A stretch of DNA of 64,000 nucleotides from SG8-4 sp964598225 (GTDB taxonomy: Bacteria > Planctomycetota > Phycisphaerae > Sedimentisphaerales > Anaerobacaceae), in the NCBI GenBank assembly GCA_964598225.1, contig CAZRBG010000006.1:1-64000 (forward strand), read 5' to 3'. Numbering within the stretch: the stretch's first letter is position 1; each line of letters opens with the position of its first letter. Below are positions 8,363 to 17,807 of this stretch, in pieces. Below the pieces are notes generated by a model. That model saw only the letters and a list, made by a program, of their open reading frames with translations, had not been told where the DNA came from and ran no database searches. The translations under genes and the position numbers were made by a program.

Positions 8363-9670
8363 CTACTCCAGAGTCGTCAGGACGGTCTGCCAGAGCTGGC
8401 CGCGAGTATCCAGTCTCTTTCTCCTGTTGATAGCCGCGGTTAGCGGCACGTGAATATAATGCTGATTCCAGAATCCTATGAATATGTCCGTCTTGCCCGC
8501 CATACCGGCATGAACGGCGTTTTGCCCCAGCAGCAGGCAATACTCCGAATCTTTGGCGTTCGCAGGACAACTGCGGATTTCATAGCTCGGATCGAAATAA
8601 CGAATGGTAACCGGCTTGCCCTTTTGATGAAAGTAATCCTGGATAAGGGTCTTAAGATAAGTACCTATATCTTTAAGAACAACATTACCGGACGCATCTC
8701 TCCGGACCGATTCCGAGCCTGCGATCAGCTCCTGCCCCGCACCCTCGGCCACAACGACCATTGCGTGATGTTTTCGCTCCAAACGCTGTTCCAGCTTTGT
8801 GAGTAAACCTTGCGGGCCGTCGACAACGACCGGCACCTCCGGGATCAGGCAGAAATTCACGTCACCGCTGGCGATGGTCGCTCCTGCGGCGATGAATCCC
8901 GAGTCCCTGCCCATCAGCTTGACCAGACTTACGCCGTCCCAGGACGCCTTTGCTTCGACGTGTGCCCGCCCGAGAATTCTGCGGGCCTCTTCCACGGCTG
9001 TTACGTAGCCGAACGTGGTCTCGGTAAAATATATGTCGTTGTCAACTGTCTTTGGGATCCCGATTACTGAAATCTTCAGTTCCTGCCGCCGGCACTCCTT
9101 CCAGATCGCATGCGCGCCGGCGAACGTGCCGTCTCCGCCTATTACGAAGAGCATTCTTACGTTGTGCTTTTGCAGCGTCGCGACCATGTCAGCCGGTTCC
9201 TGGTGGCCTCGGGACGTACCGAGTATCGTCCCGCCCAGATTCTGGATCGCGTCCACGGAATCGGGCGTAAGTTCCATCGGTTGTTTGCGGGGATTCGCAG
9301 ACAGACCCTGGTAGCCGAAACAGAATCCCAACACTTTCGTGACGTTGTATTCCCATTGCAGCGTCAGAGTTATCGTCCGAATCACATCATTGAGACCGGG
9401 ACAAAGACCGCCGCAGGTTACGATTCCACAGACGAGTCCGGCAGGATTGAAAAATATCTTCTCGCGGGGGCCGGCGCACTCGAATGATGGTGCATCGCTG
9501 ATTTTTTCCCAGGCCGACAGATCGGTGGACCGCACATAATACGACACTCTGACGTCGTCGGATACGAACATCTCCGTGTCGATCTTGTACATCGATTCGA
9601 TGTCAGGTTCGCCCAGGCGGGCCGGTGTAAAATCAATCCGAGTGTCGTCAATAGGCGGATAAGACCACAT
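8363..9670 (-). CDS. 6-phosphofructokinase (long, plant/protist-like group)
   Basis: A 435-residue cytoplasmic enzyme that phosphorylates fructose 6-phosphate. Motifs in order: GIVTCGGLCPGLNDVIR (phosphate donor site), GTSRG, FVIGGDGTFAGA, IGIPKTVDNDI (catalytic Asp region), KLMGRDSGFIAAGA and CLIPEVP. GGDGT rather than GGDD favours ATP as donor, while the lysine in PKTVDND is shared with pyrophosphate enzymes and with plant/trypanosome ATP enzymes, so donor choice is likely ATP but not certain. A ~75-residue N-terminal extension precedes the core, as in that group. GGGAGC lies upstream of the ATG. Confidence 0.9.
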   Translation of the reverse strand: MWSYPPIDDTRIDFTPARLGEPDIESMYKIDTEMFVSDDVRVSYYVRSTDLSAWEKISDAPSFECAGPREKIFFNPAGLVCGIVTCGGLCPGLNDVIRTITLTLQWEYNVTKVLGFCFGYQGLSANPRKQPMELTPDSVDAIQNLGGTILGTSRGHQEPADMVATLQKHNVRMLFVIGGDGTFAGAHAIWKECRRQELKISVIGIPKTVDNDIYFTETTFGYVTAVEEARRILGRAHVEAKASWDGVSLVKLMGRDSGFIAAGATIASGDVNFCLIPEVPVVVDGPQGLLTKLEQRLERKHHAMVVVAEGAGQELIAGSESVRRDASGNVVLKDIGTYLKTLIQDYFHQKGKPVTIRYFDPSYEIRSCPANAKDSEYCLLLGQNAVHAGMAGKTDIFIGFWNQHYIHVPLTAAINRRKRLDTRGQLWQTVLTTLE

Positions 9671-9823
9671 AAGAAGCTCCCAAAATCATCCAAATATGAA
9701 ATCAGATTTCAGCAGCGTGCAATATTACCAGAACTAGCGAAGAGTTCCCAGACTTTTCGCGTTGTGAATTCAAAAGGCGGTGCCGTGTTTTTCAATCAGA
9801 CTACGAAGCCCTGCCGGGCCCTT

Positions 9824-10282
9824 CTACTTTCTTGTGGATCGCGGGCGTCTTACCACCGGGTGCGATTTACTGCCTTTGCTATTGCCGTGGGTCTTTTCGA
9901 GGATCTTCATTGCCTTTTTGACGTTGGCGACTTTCAAGACGCCGGTCGTTCTTCCACCCTTGGCTCCGGCCGTACAGTAGGCATAAGTGATGTTTATGTG
10001 GTTCCTGGCCAGTTTCTCCGCAACGGAAGCCAGCGCTCCGGACTTGTTGTCCAGGTTGATGCACAAGACCTCCGTCTCGTTATATGACATATTCGAATCG
10101 GACAGCACTTTTTTCGCTTTCTCGGGAGCGGCAAAGACCACCCGCATAACTCCATGTTCGACCGAATCCATCATCGTTATCGCCACGATGTTAATTTTGG
10201 CCTGTGCGAACTCGTTGAGAACCTTGGCCAGCACGCCCGGCTTGTTGACCATGAAGATTGAGAATTGTGTCGCGATGTGCAT
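9824..10282 (-). CDS. Tandem ACT-domain protein
   Basis: A 152-residue protein made of two ACT domains: the first opens FSIFMVNKPGVLAKVLNEFAQAKINI, the second LCINLDNKSGALASVAEKLARNHINI (about residues 6-65 and 70-130), followed by a basic tail (PVVRRPRSTRK). ACT pairs bind amino acids and act as small regulators or as stand-alone sensor subunits. No catalytic domain is attached and no biosynthetic neighbour gives the ligand. The Gly in KPG and KSG between strand and helix is the usual ligand-contact position. Confidence 0.85.
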   Translation of the reverse strand: MHIATQFSIFMVNKPGVLAKVLNEFAQAKINIVAITMMDSVEHGVMRVVFAAPEKAKKVLSDSNMSYNETEVLCINLDNKSGALASVAEKLARNHINITYAYCTAGAKGGRTTGVLKVANVKKAMKILEKTHGNSKGSKSHPVVRRPRSTRK

Positions 10283-10363
10283 AGCATCTGCCTTTCTCTT
10301 AGAAACGCAAGTTCGATTACACCGTTAAACGCCTCAGCGCCGCCCGGATCGGTTCCGGGCGGG

Positions 10364-10795
10364 TTAATCAGGATTTTCCGCTCTGACGGCGCTGTTCTTG
10401 TCGGGAAAGAAGCCGAAAACCGAATCAAGATTGGTGATCTTGAAAACTCTGTGCAGTTGTGGGTTTATCGCACTCAGGACGACTTTACCGTTGTACGGCT
10501 CCAGCCGGGCGCGGATATCCAGCAATAGCCCGAGCACCTCCGAAGAGAAAAACTTGACGTTCTCGAAGTCAAAAACCAGCCTTTCCGGCTTTTTTTCTTC
10601 GACAAAGCTTCGAATCTCATTTGTGGCCGTGCCGATTGCCTCCACGTCGGTTATCGAAGGAGACTTAAAGGCAACTACGGCCACGTTCTCCTCCATTGTC
10701 GTTTCCATGCTGACTTGTTCAGCCATATCGGTCGATATCCCCGGCAAATCAGGCCGCAGGTCATTTGTATAAGTTGTCATTTGCTCCGAATTCAT
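10364..10795 (-). CDS. STAS-domain protein, anti-anti-sigma-factor-like
   Basis: A 143-residue protein. After a polar ~30-residue lead, the STAS fold follows: VAVVAFKSPSITD, RLVFDFENVKFFSSEVLGLLLDI and GKVVLSAINPQLHRVFKITNL. The serine pair in KFFSSEVLG is where SpoIIAA/RsbV-type antagonists are phosphorylated. No partner kinase or anti-sigma gene lies beside it. The ATG at 10780 (GGAGCAA upstream) is an alternative to 10795. About 80 bp separate it from the ACT-domain gene, so they may share a transcript. Confidence 0.8.
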   Translation of the reverse strand: MNSEQMTTYTNDLRPDLPGISTDMAEQVSMETTMEENVAVVAFKSPSITDVEAIGTATNEIRSFVEEKKPERLVFDFENVKFFSSEVLGLLLDIRARLEPYNGKVVLSAINPQLHRVFKITNLDSVFGFFPDKNSAVRAENPD

Positions 10796-10939
10796 ATCTA
10801 TTCTGGACTATTTCAGCGTCAAAATCAATAAGCATTTTCACTAATCAGCTTTTTTGGTACTCGCTGGACATACGTTCTCCCCCCGGACATGTTTGGTCAT
10901 CTTTTTTGCTATGCTTATTAACTCAGGATGAAGGTGCGT

Positions 10940-11992
10940 TCATTTGTGTGGCTCTGCTGCCGTTTGACGCCGATTACTGTAGCATTCCGGCGGGCCGACC
11001 ACCGGTCTGCCGAGGCTGTTTTCGATGAGATACTGCCGGATACTCGCGCACAGGTGGCACTTGTCGGCGTAAGCTCGCCGCCTCTGGTAGCCTTGCTTCT
11101 CAGCTTCTGCGAGCAGGCCCGCAGGCCCGGAATTGAACAGCGTACCGATGAACTCCTCTTTCGCCGGGTCGAATTGTCGCCAGATTTCCTCGAGCGGCGT
11201 GCGATTCACGTCGCCAAGAACGATGCCGCTGCACGTTCCGCTAAAGACGTTGCCGAACGGGTCAATATGTACGCCCTTGGCGCCGAGAAAATCCGCCTTA
11301 CAGTTGTCTCCACTTTGTGTAGCTTCCGCTCGTTGCGCTGCGATAAGTTCTGCAAGCTTCCCTGCGGCCCGGCCGGTGAAACGGCAGGGATAGTCATTAA
11401 TTGCGCCGATATAGCTTTTATCGCGTTCAGCGGAAGATATATTTTCCACTTTGGTCGGATTTTCGAGGTACTTCTGCCAGCGGATGAGCACACGATGGGA
11501 ACCGAGCACATCCGTAGCCACGTCCGCCAGCCGGCGCACTACTGCGATGTCCACGTACTCCTGATGAAACGGGTCCGTGCTGACTTTGAATCGCTTCATG
11601 CCGAGTTCGTCGAGTCTCTTGAGCCGGTCCCTTGCAGTCTTTTCGCTCGTAGCCCAGAAGCCGTTGGTCTCTATCAGATCGACCTTGCCGAGCTTCTCGC
11701 GCTGAGCTGCTCCGAGCACCTCCTGCAAATGATCCCAATAGAGAAAGGCTTCCCCGCCGGTGATGTGGATCCTGGCGCGATCCCCTGCGAGAATCCTGAG
11801 AGACTGCCACGCGCCGATGGCTGTCTCAACCGGCATTAGCCCGCCCTTGTCCGGCGCACAATTGTAATAGCAGAACTCGCAGGCGCAATTGCACTTATAC
11901 GTCAGCAGAAGTCCCGCCGAGCGCCAAAGCTTGAACTTTGGCTCGCTGCGCCTGAGGCGGCTGTTGTAAATACTTTCATATAAATCTGTCAC
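10940..11992 (-). CDS. Radical SAM protein
   Basis: A 350-residue cytoplasmic protein. The cluster motif CNCACEFC (C-x3-C-x2-C) sits at about residue 34 after LLLTYK; ITGGEAFLYW matches the GGE motif that contacts S-adenosylmethionine. A C-terminal region has further cysteines (GTCSGIVLGD, CHLCASIRQYL), suggesting a partial SPASM or twitch-type extension with an auxiliary cluster. Such proteins modify peptides, assemble cofactors or act on small molecules. No precursor peptide gene was seen next to it, so the substrate is unknown. Confidence 0.8.
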   Translation of the reverse strand: MTDLYESIYNSRLRRSEPKFKLWRSAGLLLTYKCNCACEFCYYNCAPDKGGLMPVETAIGAWQSLRILAGDRARIHITGGEAFLYWDHLQEVLGAAQREKLGKVDLIETNGFWATSEKTARDRLKRLDELGMKRFKVSTDPFHQEYVDIAVVRRLADVATDVLGSHRVLIRWQKYLENPTKVENISSAERDKSYIGAINDYPCRFTGRAAGKLAELIAAQRAEATQSGDNCKADFLGAKGVHIDPFGNVFSGTCSGIVLGDVNRTPLEEIWRQFDPAKEEFIGTLFNSGPAGLLAEAEKQGYQRRRAYADKCHLCASIRQYLIENSLGRPVVGPPECYSNRRQTAAEPHK

Positions 11993-12218
11993 AGAAACAA
12001 CTTACAATCCTTCCAGCCCAAAGTCAAACACAGGCTAACGATTCCAGTGATAGACATCAGTGTCTCGAAGAATTCAGTTGCCCCGCGTCCACAAAATCTC
12101 GTGTGATCTCCGGTTTCCGCGCCCGTCGAAATCCAGGTCGACGGCTTTAGCCCGTTTGCGGCCGAATCCAGCGTTGTTTCATACGTGCTTTTCTTATCGT
12201 GATTTCACCTTTTTTATC

Positions 12219-12959
12219 TTATTTGCCGCCCCCTTCTTTCGGTTTTTCGATCTTTGCGACCATCGGTTGGCCGTCGCCGGAATATAGTGACGCCACCTCA
12301 TCCTGGGACAGAGGGTAGTTGTAGATTTGCAGATCGTCCATTAGTCCGTTGAACCAGTACAAATCGCTGAAGGGCTCGCGGCCGATCTTCACCGTCCCGG
12401 TCGACGGAGCGAGTATGCTGGGAGTTGCCAGTTCCCTGTCCAACTTCCCATTTACATAGGTCCTTATGTACCCTCCCTTACAGTAGGTTCCCACGACGTG
12501 GTGCCAAACGCCCGGCTCTAAAACTGTTCCGCCGCTTACGAACCTGTTGTTTCTCAACAGGTTGCCGGAATCGCGGACTTCAAGTTCGGCTTTGCCGGAA
12601 TAGATACTGAGCTTGTAACCTCCGGAGAGGTCATCCTGGTTGCCGGCAATCTTTTGATCTTCGGCCGGAACCGCGAGCTTGATCCATGCCGAAATCGAGA
12701 CGGCATCAGCAAGGTTGAAACCGTCGTGAAGGCCGCAGTCGATGTAATCATCGACGCCGTCAAATGACAGAGCGCCGCCAACTTTGCCGCCTTCCGGCTG
12801 CCACTTCGGTCGGCCGATCAGCTTGCCGGTGTGATTGTTGCCTGATGAATCAGCGGCCGTATCGCCCGAACTCTCATCGAACTTCCACCATGCCAACAGC
12901 TTACGCTCCGCCTGCGGAATTTCGACGGGGGTCATCGCCAGGGTAAACGGCCTGCTCAC
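12219..12959 (-). CDS. LamG (concanavalin-like) domain protein, possibly the 3' half of an interrupted gene
   Basis: The annotated frame starts at a GTG at 12959, but the same frame runs open for 30 more codons up to the TGA at 13050-13052, which is the stop of the upstream gene. The extra codons read as ordinary protein (KLSRRELNELKGTF, NLEPLGPFKY) and join naturally to SRPFTLAMTPVEIP. From about residue 20 there is a typical LamG domain: LLAWWKFDESSGDTAADSSG, DDYIDCG, ISAWIKL, WHHVVGTY and LMDDLQIYNYPLSQDEV. No ribosome-binding site or signal peptide supports an independent start. It is probably part of one protein with the 13050-14234 gene, split by a stop. Confidence 0.65.
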   Translation of the reverse strand: MSRPFTLAMTPVEIPQAERKLLAWWKFDESSGDTAADSSGNNHTGKLIGRPKWQPEGGKVGGALSFDGVDDYIDCGLHDGFNLADAVSISAWIKLAVPAEDQKIAGNQDDLSGGYKLSIYSGKAELEVRDSGNLLRNNRFVSGGTVLEPGVWHHVVGTYCKGGYIRTYVNGKLDRELATPSILAPSTGTVKIGREPFSDLYWFNGLMDDLQIYNYPLSQDEVASLYSGDGQPMVAKIEKPKEGGGK

Positions 12960-13017
12960 ATATTTGAAGGGCCCTAACGGCTCAAGGTTAAAGACAAAAG
13001 TTCCTTTGAGTTCGTTT

Positions 13018-13036
13018 AGCTCTCGACGCGAGAGCT
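13018..13036. repeat. Perfect hairpin just 3' of an in-frame TGA
   Basis: AGCTCTCG-ACG-CGAGAGCT: an 8-bp inverted repeat with a 3-base loop. In the minus-strand message it begins 13 nt after the TGA at 13052-13050. No T run follows. Confidence 0.8.
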
Positions 13037-13049
13037 TACAATCAGCCCC

Positions 13050-14234
13050 TCACTGGTCCGGGATCGCAAAGAGCTTCTCAAACGTACCATCTTTATTCGT
13101 AGCCTTCATTTTCCAGAGATTGCCGACATTACGTCCGGAGCAGGTGATTCTCACGTACTCACCTAACGAGCCCCGCAGAACTTTCGAGAACTCATAGTTG
13201 CCGCTTCTCTGGCTCACACTTAAAGACGCCGTTATCGGCTCGCCGATTTTCAGGGACGTTTCCGATCCTTTCGCGATCTCGAAGTCGCCCCGCTGACGAA
13301 AGTAACTGCCTCGGAGCGTCCAGTTTCTGCCCTTGTCATCTTTCCGATCGATCTGCCAGTGGTCGATGCGATATTTGCCGACCAGCAGCCGGCTAATACC
13401 ACTTTTCGGCTCAAGCAGAAAAAGCCCATTCTCACCGCCGACAGTAAGCTCGGTGATCGTCTCGGGCACGCGAACGGTGCCGAATGTCAGATCCTCGGCT
13501 CTGGCAAGCTTAATGAAGGCGCCATCGCGGCAAATCTCGATGGTGTAGTATACATCGTCGATTTCGATGTAGTTGCCAACCCAAACGGTATCGTGGCTGC
13601 CCTTTTTACCGACCCGGATGCGATCGCACTGGCCCGCATTCAGAGACTTGTCATTGAACGTTCCGTTGACATTGCGATCTATCAGCAGGCAATACTTCTT
13701 TCGATCTCCGACCGCGACCTCGCCTTCATACCAGCCGCCCGAATAGATGTACAATCGCTGGTTTCGCTCGTTATAATCGAAGTATCTGAAGTTCAAATGA
13801 TACGTTACAGGTCCTTCTTCCGTATCAAAAACCACCTTCACCGGGCCGAAATAGGTGTAATGTCGATCCGTATTGTATGCTTGCACCGCCTCTTCATCAT
13901 CCAGATGGCCGTTGCCGTTGGAGTCTATATACAATCGGTCCAACTTCCCCTGCTTATTCGTACGATCCAGGGCGACCCACAAGCCGCCGTCTTGAGCCAT
14001 TGGCGCAGGCCAGCGAACGAACATCGGTGTTTGCGTGTTGAATGTCGGCAGATTCACGCCTTGAGGCTTTTTCGCGGTCGCCTCCTGCCTTGAACTTCCC
14101 ATTCCGGGCATGATGCGGTGTGCTTCGCGCGCCGAATGATACTGAAGCCACTGCTCGTCCTGTGCTTTTATCGTTACGCTGAAAGCAAAAAGGACGAACC
14201 ACAGGGCCAGTAGAAGACGTGCTTTCTTTCTCAT
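13050..14234 (-). CDS. Exported protein of unknown function, upstream half of the LamG locus
   Basis: A 394-residue protein with a signal peptide (MRKKARLLLALWFVLFAFSVTIKA). Two calcium-loop-like segments are visible: DSNGNGHLDDEE (about residue 105) and DRNVNGTFND (about 190). The C-terminal ~100 residues (KIGEPITASLSV, LGEYVRITC, ATNKDGTFEKLF) read like a beta-sandwich seen in planctomycete exported proteins. It stops at a TGA (13050), after which the same frame continues into the LamG domain. I do not recognise the family. Promoter elements are not obvious; the start is divergent from the kinase gene. Confidence 0.65.
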   Translation of the reverse strand: MRKKARLLLALWFVLFAFSVTIKAQDEQWLQYHSAREAHRIMPGMGSSRQEATAKKPQGVNLPTFNTQTPMFVRWPAPMAQDGGLWVALDRTNKQGKLDRLYIDSNGNGHLDDEEAVQAYNTDRHYTYFGPVKVVFDTEEGPVTYHLNFRYFDYNERNQRLYIYSGGWYEGEVAVGDRKKYCLLIDRNVNGTFNDKSLNAGQCDRIRVGKKGSHDTVWVGNYIEIDDVYYTIEICRDGAFIKLARAEDLTFGTVRVPETITELTVGGENGLFLLEPKSGISRLLVGKYRIDHWQIDRKDDKGRNWTLRGSYFRQRGDFEIAKGSETSLKIGEPITASLSVSQRSGNYEFSKVLRGSLGEYVRITCSGRNVGNLWKMKATNKDGTFEKLFAIPDQ

Positions 14235-14430
14235 TTTACCAGACCTCCAAATACGGCAAATGTTCGGTCAGACCAAGAGTACGTTTTCCTACTCTCGAAG
14301 ACGGGAAAACCGCCATGGCGTTACATGTTTTCTCTGAATTTTTTGCATTTTTTTCTGTAATCGCCATTTTCGGGCTTATTTCGCTCATACCCTTGTGGAT
14401 ATATATCCCGATCTGTGCCCCGACTTATAA

Positions 14431-14459
14431 TTGCTTTGTAACAGCGAAAAGACTATAAT
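14431..14459 (+). promoter_or_regulatory. Sigma-70-type promoter for the kinase/sigma operon
   Basis: TTGCTT (14431-14436), a 17-bp spacer, then TATAAT (14454-14459). The expected transcript start (~14466) gives a 5' leader of about 36 nt before the ATG at 14502. Confidence 0.7.
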
Positions 14460-14501
14460 AGACAGCGAACTTCAGAAAAGGCTTCTGGTGCCTGCGGACC
14501 G

Positions 14502-17500
14502 ATGAGCGATTGTCTGTCACAATCAGATTTGACGGCATTTATTAGCGGCGACGCGCCCGCCGACCGTTTAGCCGCATGGAAGCGTCATTTACGGACATGC
14601 GACAAATGCGCGGCTCGGGCCGTCAGCACTCGCGCAGGGATGACGGCGGCTCATAAGACAACAAGAGCCCAAACCACCGGTAAGGACTCAACAGTAGATG
14701 ATCCTCTTGTATCCGGTCTGGAGCCTAACCTGCGACTGGGCGACTTTCTTCTCGAACGACGCCTGGGCGCTGGCGGAATGGGTGTAGTGTATCAGGCCCG
14801 GCAAATATCGCTGGATCGCCGGGTGGCTCTGAAGATCCTTCCTTTGAGTTTCGCCGCTGATAGTTCGGCGGTCGAGCGGTTCCGCCGTGAGGCCAGAGCT
14901 GCGGCAAAGTTGCGGCATCCCAACATAGTTACCATATACGCCGAGGGCGCTCAGAGCACAGTCTGCTATTATGCGATGGAGATGATCCAGGGTCACAACC
15001 TGGATAATATAATCGAGAATCTCCGAGCCGCTAAAACCCTGGAATCCAATGGAGAAGTGGCGCCCAACGGCAAAGACTCTGACATCGGTCTTGATATGGA
15101 AGCGGCCGGCGCAATGGGATTCACTGAAGAAACACTTTGCGTGCTTGGAAACAATACTTCAAAAAGAGAGTATTTCGATACGGTTGCTCGCCTGATCGGC
15201 GAGGTTGCCGAGGCACTGGACTACGCGCACCGCGAGGGCATTATCCACCGGGACATCAAGCCGTCCAACCTGATGATGACCGGCGATGGGCGGCTCGTAC
15301 TTCTGGATTTCGGCGTTGCCAGAATAATCGAGGAGCAGGCGATGACGATGACGGGCTCTTTCGTTGGCACGCCGCGATATATGAGCCCCGAGCAGATACA
15401 CAGCGATTCCAAAGAGACGGACCATCGGTCGGACATATATTCTCTCGGCGTGACTTTGTACGAGCTGCTGACGCTTAGCTCGCTTTTCGAAGGAGACACT
15501 CGTGAAAAGATCATCAATCAGATCGTCAACGAGGAGCCTCAGAAGCCGCGTCGGATTGACCGGCACGTTCCGGTGGATCTGGAGACAATTTGCTGCAAGG
15601 CAATCGAGAAGGAGCCGGACCGGCGTTATCAAAGCGCCGGTGAATTTGCAGATGATCTGCGTCGCTATCTCGATGGCCGCATTATTAAGGCAAGGCGCGT
15701 AGGGCCTGCGGGGCGGCTGGTCAGGGGCGTTCTTCGCCGCAAAGTTACAACGGCATTGATATCGAGTATCGTGCTGGTGACGGTCTTAGCGGGCGCCATT
15801 GCCTGGGAGCACTACACAACGATGTGGGCACAGCAGGACGCTATGGCCCAGATCGACCGGTTCATCGCCAAGAACGATTATTTTTCCGCTTACGTCCTTG
15901 CAAAGAAGGCCGAACACTACATTCCGAACGATCCCTTGCTGATAGGTCGCTGGCCGCATATAACGAGGAAACATTCGATTGAGACGACCCCACCCGGTGT
16001 TGAAGTGTTTATTAGAGAATACTCCACCGACAGTACTGACTGGCACTATATAGGCCGCTCTCCAATTGAGAGCGCCAGGATTCCTTTTGGCACACATTGT
16101 TGGAAGCTGGAGAAGACCGGATTCATGAGCCAGCAGGTGATTCGTTCCAACGATCTACCGCCGCCCACCACGGATCCTGCCTCCCTATCGGCCAGACATA
16201 CGGACTTTCTCTTGCATAAGAACGGGAGCTTCTCGAGTGATATGGTCTTTTTGCCGGCATCCGAACTTAGTCAAGGCTATCTGTGGCATGGCACGAGGAC
16301 CATTCCTTCGACTCCTGCGTTCCTTGTGGACAAATATGAGGTCACCAATAGGCAGTTCGAGGCATTCGTCGATTGCGGTGGCTACAAGAAAGCCGAGTAT
16401 TGGCAAGAGGAGTTTGTTAAGGACGGCAAGACTTTGCACTGGTCGGAGGCTGTCAAGCAGTTCCGCGATCAGACCGGCTGCTTTGGCCCGGCCGTTTGGC
16501 GGAACGGAACGTATCCTCGGGGCCAGGCCGATTATCCGGTAGGCGGTATCAGTTGGTACGAAGCTATGGCATATGCGCGCTTCTGTGGCAAGCATCTTCC
16601 AACGATTTTCCACTGGCTTCGGGCAACCGGCGCAGGCAAGATACCTTATCGTGTTTCTCCCATGAGTAATTTCGGCGACGGCCCGAAGCCCGTCGGTAGC
16701 CACGGTGTGATGAGCGAGTTTGGGCTGTACGATGGACTGGGTAATGTAAGGGAATGGTGTTATAACGGCTTTGAAGGCAAGAAGGAATCCAGAAACATCC
16801 TGGGAGGAGCCTGGGGCGATCCTTACTATCTACATCGAGAACTTCGCTCTCCCTGGGATAGAGATATTGGCAATGGTCTGAGGTGCGCGCAATACCTTGG
16901 CGGTAAAAGCGCCGTGTCTGAACTTGCATTTGCCCCAATCGAGTGCAAGCACAGGGACTTTGAAAATTTCAAGCCGGTTTCCGATGAAGTCTTAGATTCA
17001 TATATAAATACGTGGTACAAGTACGACCGAACTGAGTTGAGGCCAGGAGTCGAATCAGACGATCAGGATCTGGGTTACTGCCGAAGGGAGAGAATAACAT
17101 TCGATGCGGCGTATCCTAACGAGCGTGTAATCGCGTATTTGCACTTGCCTAACGGTGTGGAACCGCCTCTTCAGACAGTTGTCTGGTTCCCGGGCGGCGG
17201 AGCAAGGGGCAACCCCTGGGATGAGAGGGCTTACAACCATCATATGGTCGCAATCGTCAAGAGCGGTCGAGCACTGATTGTCCCGTTTTATAAGGGCACA
17301 TACGAGCGGCGACTGGAGAAGTCTTTCTATACGCCCGACGGTATTCAAAGCAGGAATCTATATGTCCAAAGATCACAGGATTTGCGAAAATCTATAGATT
17401 ATCTTCAGACGCGGTCTGACATAGACATCGACAAACTTGCCTATGTCGGCTTTAGCTGGGGTGCACTTATGGGGCCGGTGATGATTGCTCCCGAAGATCG

Positions 17501-17801
17501 ATTCAAGGTAGGTGTTTTCCTCATCGGAGGCATCTGTGCCTGCAAAAGACATCCCACTTCCGATCCCGCCAATTTTGCGCCTCGTGTCAAAATCCCGATA
17601 CTGATGATAAACGGCACGGATGACTCAGTATTTCCATACGAGACGGCTCAGAAGCCCATGTTCAACCTTTTAGGAACAGCGGAGTCACACAAAAAACACA
17701 TTCGTTTTCCGGGGGGACATGGCATCGCCTGGGAGTATCATAAGCAATGTAATCAAGAAGTGGTGAAGTGGCTGGATCGATACTTAGGCCCGGTCAGATA
17801 A
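14502..17801 (+). CDS. Ser/Thr protein kinase fused to FGE-sulfatase-like and alpha/beta-hydrolase domains
   Basis: A 1099-residue protein with at least four parts. (1) Residues 1-45: a ZAS-like zinc finger (HLRTCDKC, H-x3-C-x2-C). (2) About 77-395: a Hanks-type kinase with LGAGGMGVVYQA, ALKIL, HRDIKPSNLM, DFGVAR and GTPRYMSPEQ; a ~60-residue insert precedes the catalytic loop. (3) A transmembrane helix (ALISSIVLVTVLAGAIAW, about 413-432), a helical stretch and a PEGA-like segment. (4) About 580-800: a formylglycine-generating-enzyme-like fold (DKYEVTNRQFEAFV, GGISWYEAMAYARFCG, GNVREW, NGLRCAQ). (5) About 850-1099: a dienelactone/peptidase-type hydrolase with nucleophile elbow GFSWG, plus D and H near the end. 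The kinase is predicted cytoplasmic, the rest extracytoplasmic. The ECF gene follows 6 bp downstream. Confidence 0.85.
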   Translation: MSDCLSQSDLTAFISGDAPADRLAAWKRHLRTCDKCAARAVSTRAGMTAAHKTTRAQTTGKDSTVDDPLVSGLEPNLRLGDFLLERRLGAGGMGVVYQARQISLDRRVALKILPLSFAADSSAVERFRREARAAAKLRHPNIVTIYAEGAQSTVCYYAMEMIQGHNLDNIIENLRAAKTLESNGEVAPNGKDSDIGLDMEAAGAMGFTEETLCVLGNNTSKREYFDTVARLIGEVAEALDYAHREGIIHRDIKPSNLMMTGDGRLVLLDFGVARIIEEQAMTMTGSFVGTPRYMSPEQIHSDSKETDHRSDIYSLGVTLYELLTLSSLFEGDTREKIINQIVNEEPQKPRRIDRHVPVDLETICCKAIEKEPDRRYQSAGEFADDLRRYLDGRIIKARRVGPAGRLVRGVLRRKVTTALISSIVLVTVLAGAIAWEHYTTMWAQQDAMAQIDRFIAKNDYFSAYVLAKKAEHYIPNDPLLIGRWPHITRKHSIETTPPGVEVFIREYSTDSTDWHYIGRSPIESARIPFGTHCWKLEKTGFMSQQVIRSNDLPPPTTDPASLSARHTDFLLHKNGSFSSDMVFLPASELSQGYLWHGTRTIPSTPAFLVDKYEVTNRQFEAFVDCGGYKKAEYWQEEFVKDGKTLHWSEAVKQFRDQTGCFGPAVWRNGTYPRGQADYPVGGISWYEAMAYARFCGKHLPTIFHWLRATGAGKIPYRVSPMSNFGDGPKPVGSHGVMSEFGLYDGLGNVREWCYNGFEGKKESRNILGGAWGDPYYLHRELRSPWDRDIGNGLRCAQYLGGKSAVSELAFAPIECKHRDFENFKPVSDEVLDSYINTWYKYDRTELRPGVESDDQDLGYCRRERITFDAAYPNERVIAYLHLPNGVEPPLQTVVWFPGGGARGNPWDERAYNHHMVAIVKSGRALIVPFYKGTYERRLEKSFYTPDGIQSRNLYVQRSQDLRKSIDYLQTRSDIDIDKLAYVGFSWGALMGPVMIAPEDRFKVGVFLIGGICACKRHPTSDPANFAPRVKIPILMINGTDDSVFPYETAQKPMFNLLGTAESHKKHIRFPGGHGIAWEYHKQCNQEVVKWLDRYLGPVR

Positions 17802-17807
17802 TCGTAT

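Noticed and set aside
10928..11839. A 303-codon plus-strand ORF opposite the radical SAM gene
   Set aside because: The cysteine cluster and GGE motif on the minus strand decide the coding strand.
13018..13052. Bacterial SECIS element allowing selenocysteine at the TGA at 13050
   Set aside because: The hairpin has a 3-base loop without the bulged U/G features of known bacterial SECIS elements, and no redox context; a nonsense mutation is simpler.
14219..14458. Small hydrophobic ORF in front of the kinase
   Set aside because: No ribosome-binding site and it runs through the promoter of the kinase operon; AT-rich sequence explains its hydrophobicity.
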